Origin: Gammaproteobacteria bacterium
Lineage (GTDB): Bacteria; Pseudomonadota; Gammaproteobacteria; JAPPPA01
NCBI GenBank assembly: GCA_030425645.1
Contig: JAUHZK010000013.1
Location: 1 to 40,506, forward strand
Direction: 5' to 3'
Length of the DNA: 40,506 nt
Below, piece by piece: positions 8,261 through 18,142 of the stretch. The notes beneath the pieces are model-generated. The model was not told the DNA's origin and ran no database searches. It worked only from the letters and a program-made list of their open reading frames with translations. Positions within the stretch are counted from its first letter, which is position 1. Each line of letters starts with the position of its first letter. Made by a program: the position numbers and the translations under genes.

Positions 8261-8351
8261 GGGTTAATACTCCAAAATAATGCCAGTATGGTGACCGATC
8301 CCGACCGGAACACCGCTATAGTGAGCTTAATAGCTACACTCGACGGCGCGC

Positions 8352-8379
8352 ATCATACACGGCTTTGCTAGCAAAACAA
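8352..8379 (-). promoter_or_regulatory. Candidate sigma-70 promoter for rpmE2
   Basis: On the minus strand, TTGTTT (8374-8379) and TATGAT (8352-8357) are separated by 16 bases. Transcription from it would leave a leader of about 85 bases before rpmE2, which is room for a regulatory structure, although I could not identify one. Confidence 0.45.
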
Positions 8380-8442
8380 ACCACCAACAGCACAGAAAGC
8401 GCGAGGTGACGGGGCCGCCCATGGACCCACTAGATGGACATC

Positions 8443-9078
8443 TTAGGCTTTTTCGCGGGCCGCCATCCGTTCTGCCAATGGCACAGACAACAACTCCGGT
8501 GAATGCGGGCCGCACTCAGCGAAGAAATCTAACAACTCATCTAGATCTTGTGCGTAATTGTCGCTAGCCACTTTAGGCTCACCAAACACTACTCGCTTAC
8601 GCTGATAGTCAATGGAAATTGGCAAGATCGGCGCTCCTGACAGCTGCGCAATACGGTGAAAGCCTGACTTCCACTTCTTGGCATTGGTACGGGTACCTTC
8701 TGGAGCCATCACCATCCATAGGCCCTTGGAGTCTTTCAAGGTCGCTGCACATTTCTCAACGAACCCCCCCGGGGCATCGCGATTCACCTTAAGGAAGCCA
8801 ATCCACTTGAAGAACCAAGAGATATACCACTTAAAGAGGCTGTCTTTGGCCATGATGCTAAGGCGCAAGCTCAGCGCCATCATGGTGCCAATCGCGTAAT
8901 AGCCATCCCAGTTAGAGGTATGCGGCGCCGCAATTACTACAGCGCGGGGCATATCAGGCACTTCGCCATGAAACTCCCAGCCTTTACGAACCATCATCCA
9001 GCGGCCTAACCAGCGGCTAACACGATTACCTCGACGCGGCACCAATGGGCCGATAGCTGGCGTTTTTAGATTCGACAT
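8443..9078 (-). CDS. 1-acyl-glycerol-3-phosphate acyltransferase-like (PlsC family)
   Basis: The 211-residue protein has the PlsC-family motifs in order. HTSNWD is the HX4D catalytic box, a middle block reads WFFKWIGFLKVNRDAPGG, MAPEGTRTNAKKWKSGFHRI holds the EGTR substrate box, and GAPILPISIDYQRKRV comes last. Such enzymes transfer acyl chains to lysophospholipids at the inner membrane. The short form without an extended N-terminal membrane anchor makes the exact acceptor uncertain. An upstream in-frame ATG at 9117 exists, but the ATG at 9078 has GAGGTAGGG just before it and is chosen. Confidence 0.88.
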   Translation of the reverse strand: MSNLKTPAIGPLVPRRGNRVSRWLGRWMMVRKGWEFHGEVPDMPRAVVIAAPHTSNWDGYYAIGTMMALSLRLSIMAKDSLFKWYISWFFKWIGFLKVNRDAPGGFVEKCAATLKDSKGLWMVMAPEGTRTNAKKWKSGFHRIAQLSGAPILPISIDYQRKRVVFGEPKVASDNYAQDLDELLDFFAECGPHSPELLSVPLAERMAAREKA

Positions 9079-9168
9079 CCCTACCTCACGGTGAGTACAA
9101 AGCAGTAACTGAAGCATTAGTGTACACGTGTACGCTAAATAACACTACGACAAGCAAACGCTCACTAG

Positions 9169-10647
9169 CTAGGGTTCAGGATCGGTTTTGCAGAACTCTT
9201 TGTCAAACAGCCCCGGCTCGTCGAAATAGCGCTCGCCCGAGAAAGCCGTAGCATGACTACCCCACTGCCGCATCGCGCCCGGACTGACTAAACCAGAGGT
9301 CCACAACAAAAAACGCTCCAAACGTGCAGATTCGGCAACACGACCGTGCGAGTTATAAAGACGCTGAGTTTCGCCCGCTTGATTAAGGCGCGCATACCGT
9401 AATTCATCCAAGGGACGCAGCTGATAGCGATTCACTTCAGCATCTAACGGCGCCGGGTGCAGCCCCTCAATGTAATGCGTAGCGGATTGCAGCCAAACCG
9501 CAAACGGCGAATGCGGTGCCAGTTGCGGCACAAAGGCAGATTCACGCTCTTGATCCACCGCACAATGCGATAGCCGTGGCGTTGGAAAGAACAGGTGATA
9601 GCAACCACAGGCATGAATGCTGTCGTAGATTAGCGGCTGCCACTCACCGTTCGCCGTAGGGCTTAAGGTAACGCGCCAGACAACCCCATCTAACTTACCC
9701 GCCAGAATATCGAGAGCACCGGTCGACGGCCGCTCAGAAAACCACATTACGTAACTAATCTGCGGCAAAAACTGCCCATGCACTTTGCCAATACCCGCTT
9801 GCCAGTACACCAACGGCGCAGCTTCAAAGCCTCCGCCCGCCAAAGGCTTGCCCGGTTGGTCATAGTCAGCGCCGGCCGGCAGCACCCATTGCGGCGCAAA
9901 TGCCGCCGCCAAGTTTTGCCATTGCTGATCGCTAGGCACGGGCAAGCCTAGCTCGTCGTGAGCAATTTCACCGACCGCGCCGACCTCGGCTGCCGGCACC
10001 CATAGCTGATAACGATCAGAATCCGTAGCTAGCTGCGCCGAGGTTTGCTCAAACAACTCTCGCGTCTGCGCCTGCCAATCAGCAATACCAGATCGCATGG
10101 CGAGATTGGTTAAGGGGTAAAGCCCTAAAGCCCGGCGCCCCGCAAAGTATTCACTCGGCACCACCGCCTTTGCGCTCCAATACTGCCAAGCCTGATCACC
10201 TAGCAAAGCGGGCATCGCCCTACTGGCACAGACCTGCAACTGTTGCTCTAACGCCGCAGCGGCAGGCAGGCTTGCCTGGCGGCGAGCTGGCAGATTGGCC
10301 AGCTCAATCAAATAACTACTGATGCCGTAGTCTGCCGCCCGCTGCCACCAGTGTTCACGCGTCGACGACGTCGTCGCCGCGGTTTTGCGTTCTTCCAGTA
10401 AGCGGTCGACACGGAATAGCGGCAGACCTTCGATCACTGCATATTGCGCATCGCGAACATCGGCCTTGTGGATATGAAATTCTAATCGCGCCAGTAGCGA
10501 CTGGCACTTAGGGGAATAAACCTCGGCGCTTGGTTTGTTCATCGGCGGCACGGTGCTGCAGGCCGACAAACACAGTAGCAACAACAAACCGCCAAGGCGG
10601 CGGCTACCAAACATTAGGTGTTGATTAAGCCGCGTTCGGCTCTGCAT
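9169..10647 (-). CDS. Uncharacterised lipoprotein of about 490 residues
   Basis: I do not recognise this family. The N-terminus (from the second ATG at 10614) reads MFGSRRLGGLLLLLCLSACS, a clear lipoprotein signal with lipobox LSAC, so the product is probably anchored in the envelope. The soluble part has no motif I can assign. It contains a tryptophan-rich middle, a CGCYHLFFPTPRLSHC segment that could form disulfides in the periplasm, and WFSERPSTGALDILAGKLDG. The first ATG at 10647 overlaps the end of recJ by 23 bases; the second lies just after recJ. Neither has a strong ribosome binding site, so translation may be coupled to recJ. Confidence 0.75.
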   Translation of the reverse strand: MQSRTRLNQHLMFGSRRLGGLLLLLCLSACSTVPPMNKPSAEVYSPKCQSLLARLEFHIHKADVRDAQYAVIEGLPLFRVDRLLEERKTAATTSSTREHWWQRAADYGISSYLIELANLPARRQASLPAAAALEQQLQVCASRAMPALLGDQAWQYWSAKAVVPSEYFAGRRALGLYPLTNLAMRSGIADWQAQTRELFEQTSAQLATDSDRYQLWVPAAEVGAVGEIAHDELGLPVPSDQQWQNLAAAFAPQWVLPAGADYDQPGKPLAGGGFEAAPLVYWQAGIGKVHGQFLPQISYVMWFSERPSTGALDILAGKLDGVVWRVTLSPTANGEWQPLIYDSIHACGCYHLFFPTPRLSHCAVDQERESAFVPQLAPHSPFAVWLQSATHYIEGLHPAPLDAEVNRYQLRPLDELRYARLNQAGETQRLYNSHGRVAESARLERFLLWTSGLVSPGAMRQWGSHATAFSGERYFDEPGLFDKEFCKTDPEP

Positions 10648-12427
10648 AACGCACCATCAACTGTAAACTGGTACGGCCGTTATAGCTGTTCTCGGCCAAC
10701 TCATAGACCAACCGTATTTGCTGACCGGCCTGCACTGGCGCAATGTCGCCGGCGTTATCGAGGGCATTAAACCAAACCGCGCGCAGGGCTTGGCCGGCGA
10801 TATTTAGATTGAGTGACAAATGCGTTTGCGTACTACCAATCACACGGCAATCGGCCAAACTGGCGACGCCATTAAACAACGGTTTTTCCCAGCCTCTGCC
10901 GTAAGGGCGTAATTGATGCAACTGCCGCCACTGCTCCAGACTCAGCTGCTCAGCCTGTAACTCACCATCACAAAGCAATACTGGGCGTGGAGATTGCTCA
11001 CCGTAAAGGGCATGCACAGTCTGGTTAAAAGCCTGAGTGAAAACATCTAACTGTTGCCGCTGGATAGTGAGGCCGGCAGCGCCTGCATGCCCACCAAATT
11101 TCACCATCACCTGCGGCCAGTTGTCCGCCACGCGCTGTAGCACTTCTCGCGCGTGAATGCCCAGCACTGTGCGCATCGAACCTGTGACGTGCTCAGGATT
11201 CTTGTTAGGACTTAACACCACCGCCGGTTTACCGCTGCGGTCTACCAAACGCGAGGCCACAATGCCCTGCACGCCGGGGTGAAAATCATCACCAAAGGCT
11301 ACCACGCTATGGCTGGATTCGTAGTTGCTTAAATCGGCGAGAATATCGCGCAACATCGCGCGCTCGACCTTGCGCCGATCTTGGTTATCGCGATCCAAGG
11401 TCAGCAGCGCATCCATGGCGTCGATATTTTCCGCCGCCAATAAAAACCGCCTAGCGGCATGCGGATCTGACATGCGGCCACGGGCATTGATTCTGGGGCC
11501 AATTTGGAAACCTAAGTCATCAATATCAAATGCCGCCGCTGTTTGTGGCTTTTCTAATAGCTCAACCAAGGCGCGCCAAGCGGGCCGCAGTTGTTTGTTT
11601 ATCTGCGCCAAACCGGCATTCACCACTGCGCGATTAATGGGGCTCGCAAGGGACACAGCGTCGGCAACCGTGCCGAGCGCACAAAAATCTAACAGCTCAA
11701 TCAGCTTAGGTGTATCTGCCGGAATGGATTCACGGGCCATTAGCTCGGCTCTTAACGCCGACATCAACAGCCAAGCCACAAAACAACCCGCGATGGTTGC
11801 GTCTGGGTATTGGCAGTCTTCACGAGTGGGGTTTAACACCGCGATCGCCGATTGCGGAATACCCGTATCAGGAATCGCGTGATGATCAGTCACCACCAAA
11901 CGGATACCTTCGGCCAACAAGCGTGCAATACGAGGCTCGTCAGAGGAGCCGCAATCGGCACTGATAATGACCTGCGGGCGCTGTTCCGGTGGCGCCTTGA
12001 GGATATGGTCTACCAGACCATCACTAATACCATAACCGTCTTCTAGACGATGCCCGATTAGGCTAACAATATTTTCCGCTGGAACCTGAAAATGCGTCAC
12101 CAAGCTATGCCAAAGAATGGCGTGCGAGGTAATACCATCAACATCGTAGTCGGTAAGAATGCCAATCCGTAGGCCCTGCTCAATGGCATCAACCAATGCT
12201 GCTACGGCCTTGTCGCAGTCGGCCAACTGTTGCGGATGAGGAATATGGCTCAGGCGCGGCTGCAATAGGTCGGGAATTTCCTCGTTTGGAATTTCCTCAC
12301 CTACGCGTCCAGCGGCGATACGCGCCAATAGCTCTGGCGCGCCCTGCTCTAATAATGCTTGATAGGCCGCCTGATTTAGCGGCCTGTTTTCGACTTGCGG
12401 TGTTGGCTTATTAGCCACCCAGTCCAC
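10625..12427 (-). CDS. recJ: Single-stranded-DNA-specific exonuclease RecJ
   Basis: RecJ is the 5'-to-3' single-strand exonuclease used in recombination and mismatch repair. The 600-residue protein shows the DHH-family motifs: ILTDYDVDGITSHAILWHSL, VIISADCGSSD, VVTDHHAIPDTGIPQ with the DHH triad, and NPTREDCQYPD. The DHHA1 part has QGIVASRLVDRSGKPAVVLS and KFGGHAGAAGLTI. A C-terminal OB-fold region follows. The upstream thrC stops nine bases before the recJ start, so it is likely expressed from the alaC-hom-thrC operon. Confidence 0.95.
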   Translation of the reverse strand: MDWVANKPTPQVENRPLNQAAYQALLEQGAPELLARIAAGRVGEEIPNEEIPDLLQPRLSHIPHPQQLADCDKAVAALVDAIEQGLRIGILTDYDVDGITSHAILWHSLVTHFQVPAENIVSLIGHRLEDGYGISDGLVDHILKAPPEQRPQVIISADCGSSDEPRIARLLAEGIRLVVTDHHAIPDTGIPQSAIAVLNPTREDCQYPDATIAGCFVAWLLMSALRAELMARESIPADTPKLIELLDFCALGTVADAVSLASPINRAVVNAGLAQINKQLRPAWRALVELLEKPQTAAAFDIDDLGFQIGPRINARGRMSDPHAARRFLLAAENIDAMDALLTLDRDNQDRRKVERAMLRDILADLSNYESSHSVVAFGDDFHPGVQGIVASRLVDRSGKPAVVLSPNKNPEHVTGSMRTVLGIHAREVLQRVADNWPQVMVKFGGHAGAAGLTIQRQQLDVFTQAFNQTVHALYGEQSPRPVLLCDGELQAEQLSLEQWRQLHQLRPYGRGWEKPLFNGVASLADCRVIGSTQTHLSLNLNIAGQALRAVWFNALDNAGDIAPVQAGQQIRLVYELAENSYNGRTSLQLMVRYAEPNAA

Positions 12428-12436
12428 TAACCTTGG

Positions 12437-13558
12437 CTAGCCAATAATGGCAGCTTTAACCGCGTCTAAGGTTGCAGGCACGGTAGTGATTGGCGTATCT
12501 GAACATTGCGCCATCGCTGTATCGGGGTCTTTCAAACCATTACCGGTTAAGGTGCAGACGATGCGGCTGCCTTGTGGAATACGGCCGTTTTTCAGATCAC
12601 GCAAAGCACCGGCTAATGAAGTCGCTGACGCTGGCTCGCAGAAAACACCTTCAGACTGTGCCAACAGCTTTTGCGCGGCCAAAATTTCTTCATCACTCAG
12701 CGCATCAAACCAACCGCCCGACTCTTTCTCTACCGCATGTGCCAAATCCCAACTTTGTGGGTGGCCGATACGGATAGCAGTAGCGACAGTCTCTGGGTTA
12801 TCTACCATCTCACCGTGGGCAAATGGCGCTGCACCAGCAGCCTGATAGCCAACCATGGTCGGTGTTTTGGTGCCCTTGGCGCTACGGTCGTATTCCATTT
12901 CTTTAAAGTGGTTAATTACGAAAGAGTCTTCAGCGCTGGTACCCGCATATTCGCTGTACCCCAACCAATAGCCGCTGATATTGCCCGCGTTACCAACTGG
13001 CAGGCAGTGATAATCTGGCGCATCGCCGAGCTCGTCTACCACTTCGAAAGCCGCGGTTTTCTGGCCTTGTAGGCGATATGGGTTAATTGAGTTCACGATA
13101 GTGACCGGCGCGTGCTCCGCAACCTCTTTCACCAAGCGCATACCGTCATCGAAGTTGCCTTCAATTTGGATAATTTCGCAGCCATGAATCATCGCTTGCG
13201 CCAATTTACCCATGGCAATTTTGCCTTCTGGAATCAACACAAACGCTTTAATGCCAGCACGGGCCGCATAAGCCGCCGCCGCTGCACTGGTGTTGCCAGT
13301 CGACGCACAAATAATGGCCTTAGCGCCGTCGGCAACCGCCGCGGTAACGGCCATGGTCATACCGCGATCTTTGAATGAGCCGGTAATATTAAGGCCTTCA
13401 AATTTCACGTAGATCTCGGCATCAATACCGAGCTTGCTAGGAATATTACGCAGCTTAATCAGCGGCGTTTGGCCCTCACCTAGCTCAATAGCTTCAACGC
13501 CATCGGCAATCGGTAAACGTGAACGGTAGTTGTTAATTAGACCTGTGTAGTGAGTCAT
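12437..13558 (-). CDS. thrC: Threonine synthase
   Basis: Threonine synthase converts O-phosphohomoserine to threonine using PLP. The 373-residue protein is the short form. Motifs include LGEGQTPLIKL, KFEGLNITGSFKDRGM with the PLP lysine, ICASTGNTSAAAAAYAARAG, and PVGNAGNISGYWLGY, the phosphate-binding glycine-rich loop. A TTG at 13570 would add four residues, and the ATG at 13558 begins MTHYTGLINNYR, the expected N-terminus. It follows hom, which makes its precursor's precursor, in the same direction with a 26-base gap. Confidence 0.96.
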   Translation of the reverse strand: MTHYTGLINNYRSRLPIADGVEAIELGEGQTPLIKLRNIPSKLGIDAEIYVKFEGLNITGSFKDRGMTMAVTAAVADGAKAIICASTGNTSAAAAAYAARAGIKAFVLIPEGKIAMGKLAQAMIHGCEIIQIEGNFDDGMRLVKEVAEHAPVTIVNSINPYRLQGQKTAAFEVVDELGDAPDYHCLPVGNAGNISGYWLGYSEYAGTSAEDSFVINHFKEMEYDRSAKGTKTPTMVGYQAAGAAPFAHGEMVDNPETVATAIRIGHPQSWDLAHAVEKESGGWFDALSDEEILAAQKLLAQSEGVFCEPASATSLAGALRDLKNGRIPQGSRIVCTLTGNGLKDPDTAMAQCSDTPITTVPATLDAVKAAIIG

Positions 13559-13584
13559 ATCGCTGATCAAATAAAATGTAGGGT

Positions 13585-14895
13585 TTAGAAGCGAGCAACA
13601 CGCATGCGCGTAACGTTGCCAGCAACGATTTCCAAGCCTTCAAGCGCTTGGATAGCTGTGTTTAATTGGGCTTCATTCACTTCGTGAGTAATAAGCGCCA
13701 AGGTCGCGCACGCGCTGTCGCCTTTTGGCTCATGTTGCACAACGGCGTCGATGCTCACGCTAGCGTCTGCCAAAGCGCTGGTTACCTGAGCAAGCGCACC
13801 TGACTGGTCTTGAACAGATAGCTTGAGGTAGTACTCGCAGTTAAAGGCATCCGCCGGCAGCACTGCCGCGGTATTGCTTAAGCCCGCTGCATAGCCGCTG
13901 TTAGCAATGGTGTTTTCTTTGGCTGAACCTAATTGGCGCGCCACATCCAAGATATCCGCGACCACCGCGGAAGCCGTAGGGCCAGCGCCGGCACCTGGGC
14001 CGTAGTACAAGGTTTCGCCAACAAAGTTGCCATTGACCAATACAGCGTTCATAACGCCGTCGACTTTAGCAATCAGATGGCTTTCCGGAACCAATGCGGG
14101 GTGCACGCGCATTTCTACACCGGCTTCAGTTTGCCGGGCAATGCCTAAATGCTTGAGTTTAAAACCGAGCTCACCAGCCAGATTGACATCTTCAGTGGTG
14201 ATTTCTTCAATGCCTTCGATGTAGGCGCCATCAAAATTCAGCGGAATACCGAATGCTAGCGAGGTCAAAATAACCAGCTTATGGGCCGCATCAATGCCAC
14301 CCACGTCAAATGTTGGATCCGCTTCGGCATAACCCAGCGCCTGCGCTTCGGCCAAAACGTCAGCGAAGTCACGACCTTTGTCGCGCATTTCAGTCAAAAT
14401 AAAGTTAGTTGTGCCATTAATAATGCCCGCTAACTGACTGATTTCATTACCGGCAAGGCCTTCGCGCAAGGCTTTGATTACCGGGATACCACCTGCAACC
14501 GAGGCCTCATAAGCCACCAAGGCGTTGGTTTTCTCAGCTTCCGCAAATAGCTCGTTGCCGTGCTTAGCAATGAGCGCCTTATTGGCGGTCACAAAATGCT
14601 TGCCTTGCTTAATGGTCGCCAAGGCCAGCTCTCGCGCTAGGTCATAGCCACCAATCAGCTCAACCACCACATCAACGTCGGCATTCACCACCACAAACGG
14701 GTCGGTAGTTAGTGCCACGCCAGTTAAGTCACAGTCCCGCGCCTTAGTAATATCCCGAGCCGAAGCCGCCACCACTTCAAAACGAGCACCGGTTTTGGCG
14801 GCAATGCTGTCAGCGTTGTCCTGCAGTAGTTTGATGGTGCCGGCACCAACGGTACCAAGGCCTAGTACGCCTAGGCGTACGGTCTTCTCTGTCAT
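13585..14895 (-). CDS. hom: Homoserine dehydrogenase with ACT domain
   Basis: The enzyme reduces aspartate semialdehyde to homoserine in threonine and methionine synthesis. At 436 residues it has the NAD(P) fold near the start (RLGVLGLGTVGAGTIKLL), then VTANKALIAKHG, YEASVAGGIPVIKALREGLA, GIINGTTNFILTEM, and EADPTFDVGGIDAAHKLVIL with the catalytic region. A C-terminal ACT domain begins about residue 350 (YLKLSVQDQSGALAQVTSAL) and suggests feedback control by threonine. It is not fused to aspartokinase. It lies between alaC and thrC in a clear amino-acid operon. Confidence 0.97.
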   Translation of the reverse strand: MTEKTVRLGVLGLGTVGAGTIKLLQDNADSIAAKTGARFEVVAASARDITKARDCDLTGVALTTDPFVVVNADVDVVVELIGGYDLARELALATIKQGKHFVTANKALIAKHGNELFAEAEKTNALVAYEASVAGGIPVIKALREGLAGNEISQLAGIINGTTNFILTEMRDKGRDFADVLAEAQALGYAEADPTFDVGGIDAAHKLVILTSLAFGIPLNFDGAYIEGIEEITTEDVNLAGELGFKLKHLGIARQTEAGVEMRVHPALVPESHLIAKVDGVMNAVLVNGNFVGETLYYGPGAGAGPTASAVVADILDVARQLGSAKENTIANSGYAAGLSNTAAVLPADAFNCEYYLKLSVQDQSGALAQVTSALADASVSIDAVVQHEPKGDSACATLALITHEVNEAQLNTAIQALEGLEIVAGNVTRMRVARF

Positions 14896-14904
14896 TTCTA
14901 ACCC

Positions 14905-16110
14905 TTACTCGCTAGCCACGTCGGCTTGGATACCGGCATCGCGCATCATGCGTCGAATACCGCGTACGGCCTGACGGGTACGGTGTTCGTTTTCAATTAA
15001 GCCAAAACGTACATATTCGTCGCCGTATTCACCAAAGCCGATGCCGGGTGATACTGCCACTTTGGCTTCATCCAATAATTTCTTTGAAAATTCCAAGGAG
15101 CCCATCTCACGGAACTGCTCGGGAATTTTGGCCCAGACAAACATGCTGGCTTTTGGCTTATCAACCGGCCAACCCGCCGCCGTTAAGCCTTCGCACAAGA
15201 CATTACGGCGCTGGCGATACATCTCGCAGATTTCTTCAACACAGTCTTGCGGGCCTTCTAGGGCAGCGATGGCCGCCACTTGGATCGGCGTAAACATGCC
15301 GTAATCCAGATAAGATTTCATTCGCGCCAATACAGAAACCAGTTCAGGGTTGCCACACATAAAGCCAACACGCCAACCGGGCATGTTGTAGCTTTTAGAC
15401 AGGCTGTAGGACTCAACCGCAATATCTTTGGCGCCTTCAACCTGCAGAATCGACGGCGCTTTGTAGCCATCAAAACAGATGTCGGCGTAGGCCAAGTCAT
15501 GGATCACCCAAATACCGTGCTCTTTGGCCAGCGCGACCACTTTCTCAAAGAACTCTAGCTCAACACACTCGCCGGTTGGATTCGACGGAAAGCTCAACAC
15601 CAACAACTTCGGTTTCGGCCAAGCGTTTTTAATGGCGCTTTCGCATTCAGCAAAGAAATCACCGCCCGGCACAACAGGCACATGACGAATATCCGCGCCT
15701 GCGATCACAAAACCCCAAGGGTGAATTGGGTAAGCAGGATTCGGAACCAGTACCGAATCGCCCGGCTCTACCATTGCTAACGCCAAATGCGCCAAGCCTT
15801 CTTTAGAGCCGATGGTAACGATGGCTTCAGATTCGGGATCAATATCGACTTCAAAGCGGCGCTGATACCAATCGGCAATCGCCTTACGTAAACGCGGAAT
15901 ACCGCGCGACATAGAGTAGCGATGGGTGTCGCCACGCTGCGCCGTTTCTACCAGCTTATCGACAATATGCTTGGGAGTCGGCTGGTCCGGGTTACCCATG
16001 CCGAAGTCAATAATGTCTTCACCACGCGCTCGCGCGGCCTGCTTCAGCTCGCCAACAATATTAAATACGTACGGTGGTAACCGCTTAATGCGCGGGAAAT
16101 CGGCTTGCAA
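14905..16110 (-). CDS. alaC: Alanine transaminase-type PLP aminotransferase
   Basis: This class I aminotransferase of 401 residues matches AlaC, which makes alanine from pyruvate and glutamate. Visible motifs are [71 protein letters not shown], and [17 protein letters not shown] with the PLP lysine. The start is a TTG (16110), because no in-frame ATG precedes the conserved [19 protein letters not shown]. An AGAGA sits a little way upstream. The hom start is nine bases past its stop, so the two are co-transcribed. Confidence 0.92.
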   Translation of the reverse strand: MQADFPRIKRLPPYVFNIVGELKQAARARGEDIIDFGMGNPDQPTPKHIVDKLVETAQRGDTHRYSMSRGIPRLRKAIADWYQRRFEVDIDPESEAIVTIGSKEGLAHLALAMVEPGDSVLVPNPAYPIHPWGFVIAGADIRHVPVVPGGDFFAECESAIKNAWPKPKLLVLSFPSNPTGECVELEFFEKVVALAKEHGIWVIHDLAYADICFDGYKAPSILQVEGAKDIAVESYSLSKSYNMPGWRVGFMCGNPELVSVLARMKSYLDYGMFTPIQVAAIAALEGPQDCVEEICEMYRQRRNVLCEGLTAAGWPVDKPKASMFVWAKIPEQFREMGSLEFSKKLLDEAKVAVSPGIGFGEYGDEYVRFGLIENEHRTRQAVRGIRRMMRDAGIQADVASE

Positions 16111-16270
16111 GACCTGAATCTCTTTGGGAATAGTTAGTACTAAGGTTTATTCGGCTGTATTACAGCACTGCTTTATCAGCAAATTAAGCGCGCAATAATA
16201 ACACGGAGATAAGCAAAATAGCGCCAAAACCGGCTCGAACAAGGGCTATAAAACTGCCCCAACCGAACAT

Positions 16271-17239
16271 CTAACTGTCGAACAACACATCCTCGGCGAT
16301 ACCTTCCCGCGCCAACATGGTTCTTAAGCGTGACAAGGCGTCGACCTGAATTTGCCGCACTCGCTCCCGAGTAACGCCAATCTCTTTACCCACCTCTTCC
16401 AAGGTCGCCTTGTCATAACCATGCAAACCAAAGCGTTTTTCCAGCACAAGACGCTGTTTCGCATTCAGCATACCCAGCCAATGCTCCAATACGTCGTGCA
16501 CGTTGTCGCTTTGCAAACTATCATCTGGCGACTCAGCATTTTCATCGGCAATAGCGTCAGCCAAGCTGTAAGAGCTATCACCGAAGGTTCGATCCATACT
16601 GCTGGTACGCTCGCAAATTCGCAGATAATTGGAGACTTCATCGACCGTCTTATCTACTTCTTGCGCGATCTCATCCATCGTTGGGCTGCGGTCTAACACC
16701 TGCGCCAACTCGCGTTGGGCGCGCAAGCAGGCATTCACTTCTTTAATGATATGAATAGGTAAACGAATGGTGCGCGTTTGATTCATCAATGCCCGCTCAA
16801 TGGTCTGACGAATCCACCAAGTCGCATAAGTTGAAAAACGAAAACCACGCTCGGGGTCGAATTTTTCCACGGCGTGGATTAAGCCCAAATTACCCTCTTC
16901 GACCAAATCCAATAAAGGCAATCCACGGCCGATGTAGCGGCGCGCGATTTTGACGACCAAGCGTAGGTTGGATTCAATCATTTTGTCGCGACTAGCCTGA
17001 TTCCCCTTCAAGGCCTCGCGCGCGTACTTAACTTCTTCTTCTGCCGTTAACAGGCTTGAGACGCCAATTTCACTGAGATACATACGTGTCGCATCCAGAT
17101 CTGCATCACTAGCCTCTTTACGCTCAACAGAGGCCTCGCCAGCATCAGCAGCCGTGGTATCTACGGTGACAACCTCACCACCTAAGATTGACTGCTTAGG
17201 CTCATCAACTGATGAGCTTTTGTCTTTTTTTGCCGCCAT
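16271..17239 (-). CDS. rpoS: RNA polymerase sigma factor RpoS
   Basis: This is the stationary-phase and general-stress sigma factor. The 322-residue protein has region 1.2 ([20 protein letters not shown]), region 2 ([20 protein letters not shown] followed by [18 protein letters not shown]), region 3 ([19 protein letters not shown]), and region 4.2 with the helix-turn-helix [20 protein letters not shown]. The ATG at 17239 has GGGGA eight bases upstream; a GTG directly before it is less likely. As in other Gammaproteobacteria it follows nlpD, within which its main promoter often lies. Confidence 0.97.
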   Translation of the reverse strand: MAAKKDKSSSVDEPKQSILGGEVVTVDTTAADAGEASVERKEASDADLDATRMYLSEIGVSSLLTAEEEVKYAREALKGNQASRDKMIESNLRLVVKIARRYIGRGLPLLDLVEEGNLGLIHAVEKFDPERGFRFSTYATWWIRQTIERALMNQTRTIRLPIHIIKEVNACLRAQRELAQVLDRSPTMDEIAQEVDKTVDEVSNYLRICERTSSMDRTFGDSSYSLADAIADENAESPDDSLQSDNVHDVLEHWLGMLNAKQRLVLEKRFGLHGYDKATLEEVGKEIGVTRERVRQIQVDALSRLRTMLAREGIAEDVLFDS

Positions 17240-17287
17240 CACAGCGTCCCCATTTTGTAATTAAGCAGAGACGCTCAAGGACTAACT

Positions 17288-18139
17288 TTAGCCACTCCGC
17301 TTTTTCAAATACTGCAACGCATCTACAGGCTTACCGCGCCGACGGATCTCAAAATGCACAGCCCCGACTCCATCTGGGCTACGCCCCGACAAGGCAATTT
17401 TTTCCCCTGCCCGGATACGCTGTCCTTTTTTCACAAGCAACGACTGGTTGTACGCATAGGCACTCAGCAGTTCCTCGCTATGTTTGACGATAATTAGCTG
17501 TCCATAGCGCGCCAAACCTCCACCACTATACACCACAACTCCAGCAGCAGAAGCCGTCACCGCACCGCCGGGTTTGGCGGCAATATCGAGCCCGGATTTC
17601 TGATGTTTACGGGCACCCCAGTTCTTTAAGATCGCACCGTGATGCGGCCATTTCCAACGCCCCAAATTAGGCACCGCAACATCACTTACGTCATGCCTTT
17701 CTGGCGCTTTTGCCGGGCGTTTTGCAGGGCTCTTTGCCGGCACCGACGAGGGCACCGGCTGGGTGGCCGGAGGGCGAGACGCAACCACCGGCGGCTTTGC
17801 TACAGCCGGTCGATTTGAGGAAGATTGAACTGGTGTTGTTGCCGGAACCTTGGCGCGTCGCGGCACGGCAGACACATCCACACCGTTAGGCAAACGGAGT
17901 ATTTGCCCAGGAAAGATGGGATACGGAGGGTGCAGATCATTCACCACTGCCAGTCGCTGAAAGTCAGTGCCTACACCCCAAGCAATCGAATACAGGGTAT
18001 CGCCCCACTGAACCTTATAGTGTGGCCGGGTACGGTCTGATGCCTCCCAACTCAACAAGCTCTGCGTCGAACAGGCCGCTCCCCCCAAGAGGGCTAGCAA
18101 GAGCGCTAGCAGCAACGGTATGCGTAGCCAGCCTGCCAT
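17288..18139 (-). CDS. nlpD: NlpD-like murein hydrolase activator (lipoprotein, LysM plus degenerate M23)
   Basis: The 283-residue protein has a lipoprotein signal ending LLGGAAC, a LysM repeat binding peptidoglycan (HYKVQWGDTLYSIAWGVGTD), a long Pro/Ala/Lys-rich linker, and a C-terminal LytM/M23 domain. The domain lacks the usual zinc ligands: SGLDIA has no histidine at the first site and GAVHFEIRRRG keeps only one of the HxH pair. This fits NlpD, which is not a peptidase but activates the amidase AmiC at the division site. It sits between yqaA and rpoS, the conserved position. Confidence 0.93.
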   Translation of the reverse strand: MAGWLRIPLLLALLLALLGGAACSTQSLLSWEASDRTRPHYKVQWGDTLYSIAWGVGTDFQRLAVVNDLHPPYPIFPGQILRLPNGVDVSAVPRRAKVPATTPVQSSSNRPAVAKPPVVASRPPATQPVPSSVPAKSPAKRPAKAPERHDVSDVAVPNLGRWKWPHHGAILKNWGARKHQKSGLDIAAKPGGAVTASAAGVVVYSGGGLARYGQLIIVKHSEELLSAYAYNQSLLVKKGQRIRAGEKIALSGRSPDGVGAVHFEIRRRGKPVDALQYLKKRSG

Positions 18140-18142
18140 GCT

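Noticed and set aside
8261-8351. Zur box or L31 autoregulatory leader before rpmE2
   Set aside because: No AT-rich Zur-type dyad is seen, and the leader pairing I could draw was too weak to claim.
16111-16270. Small regulatory RNA (RsmZ-like) downstream of rpoS
   Set aside because: The 160 bases show no series of GGA-bearing hairpins and no clear terminator, so nothing supports an RNA gene.
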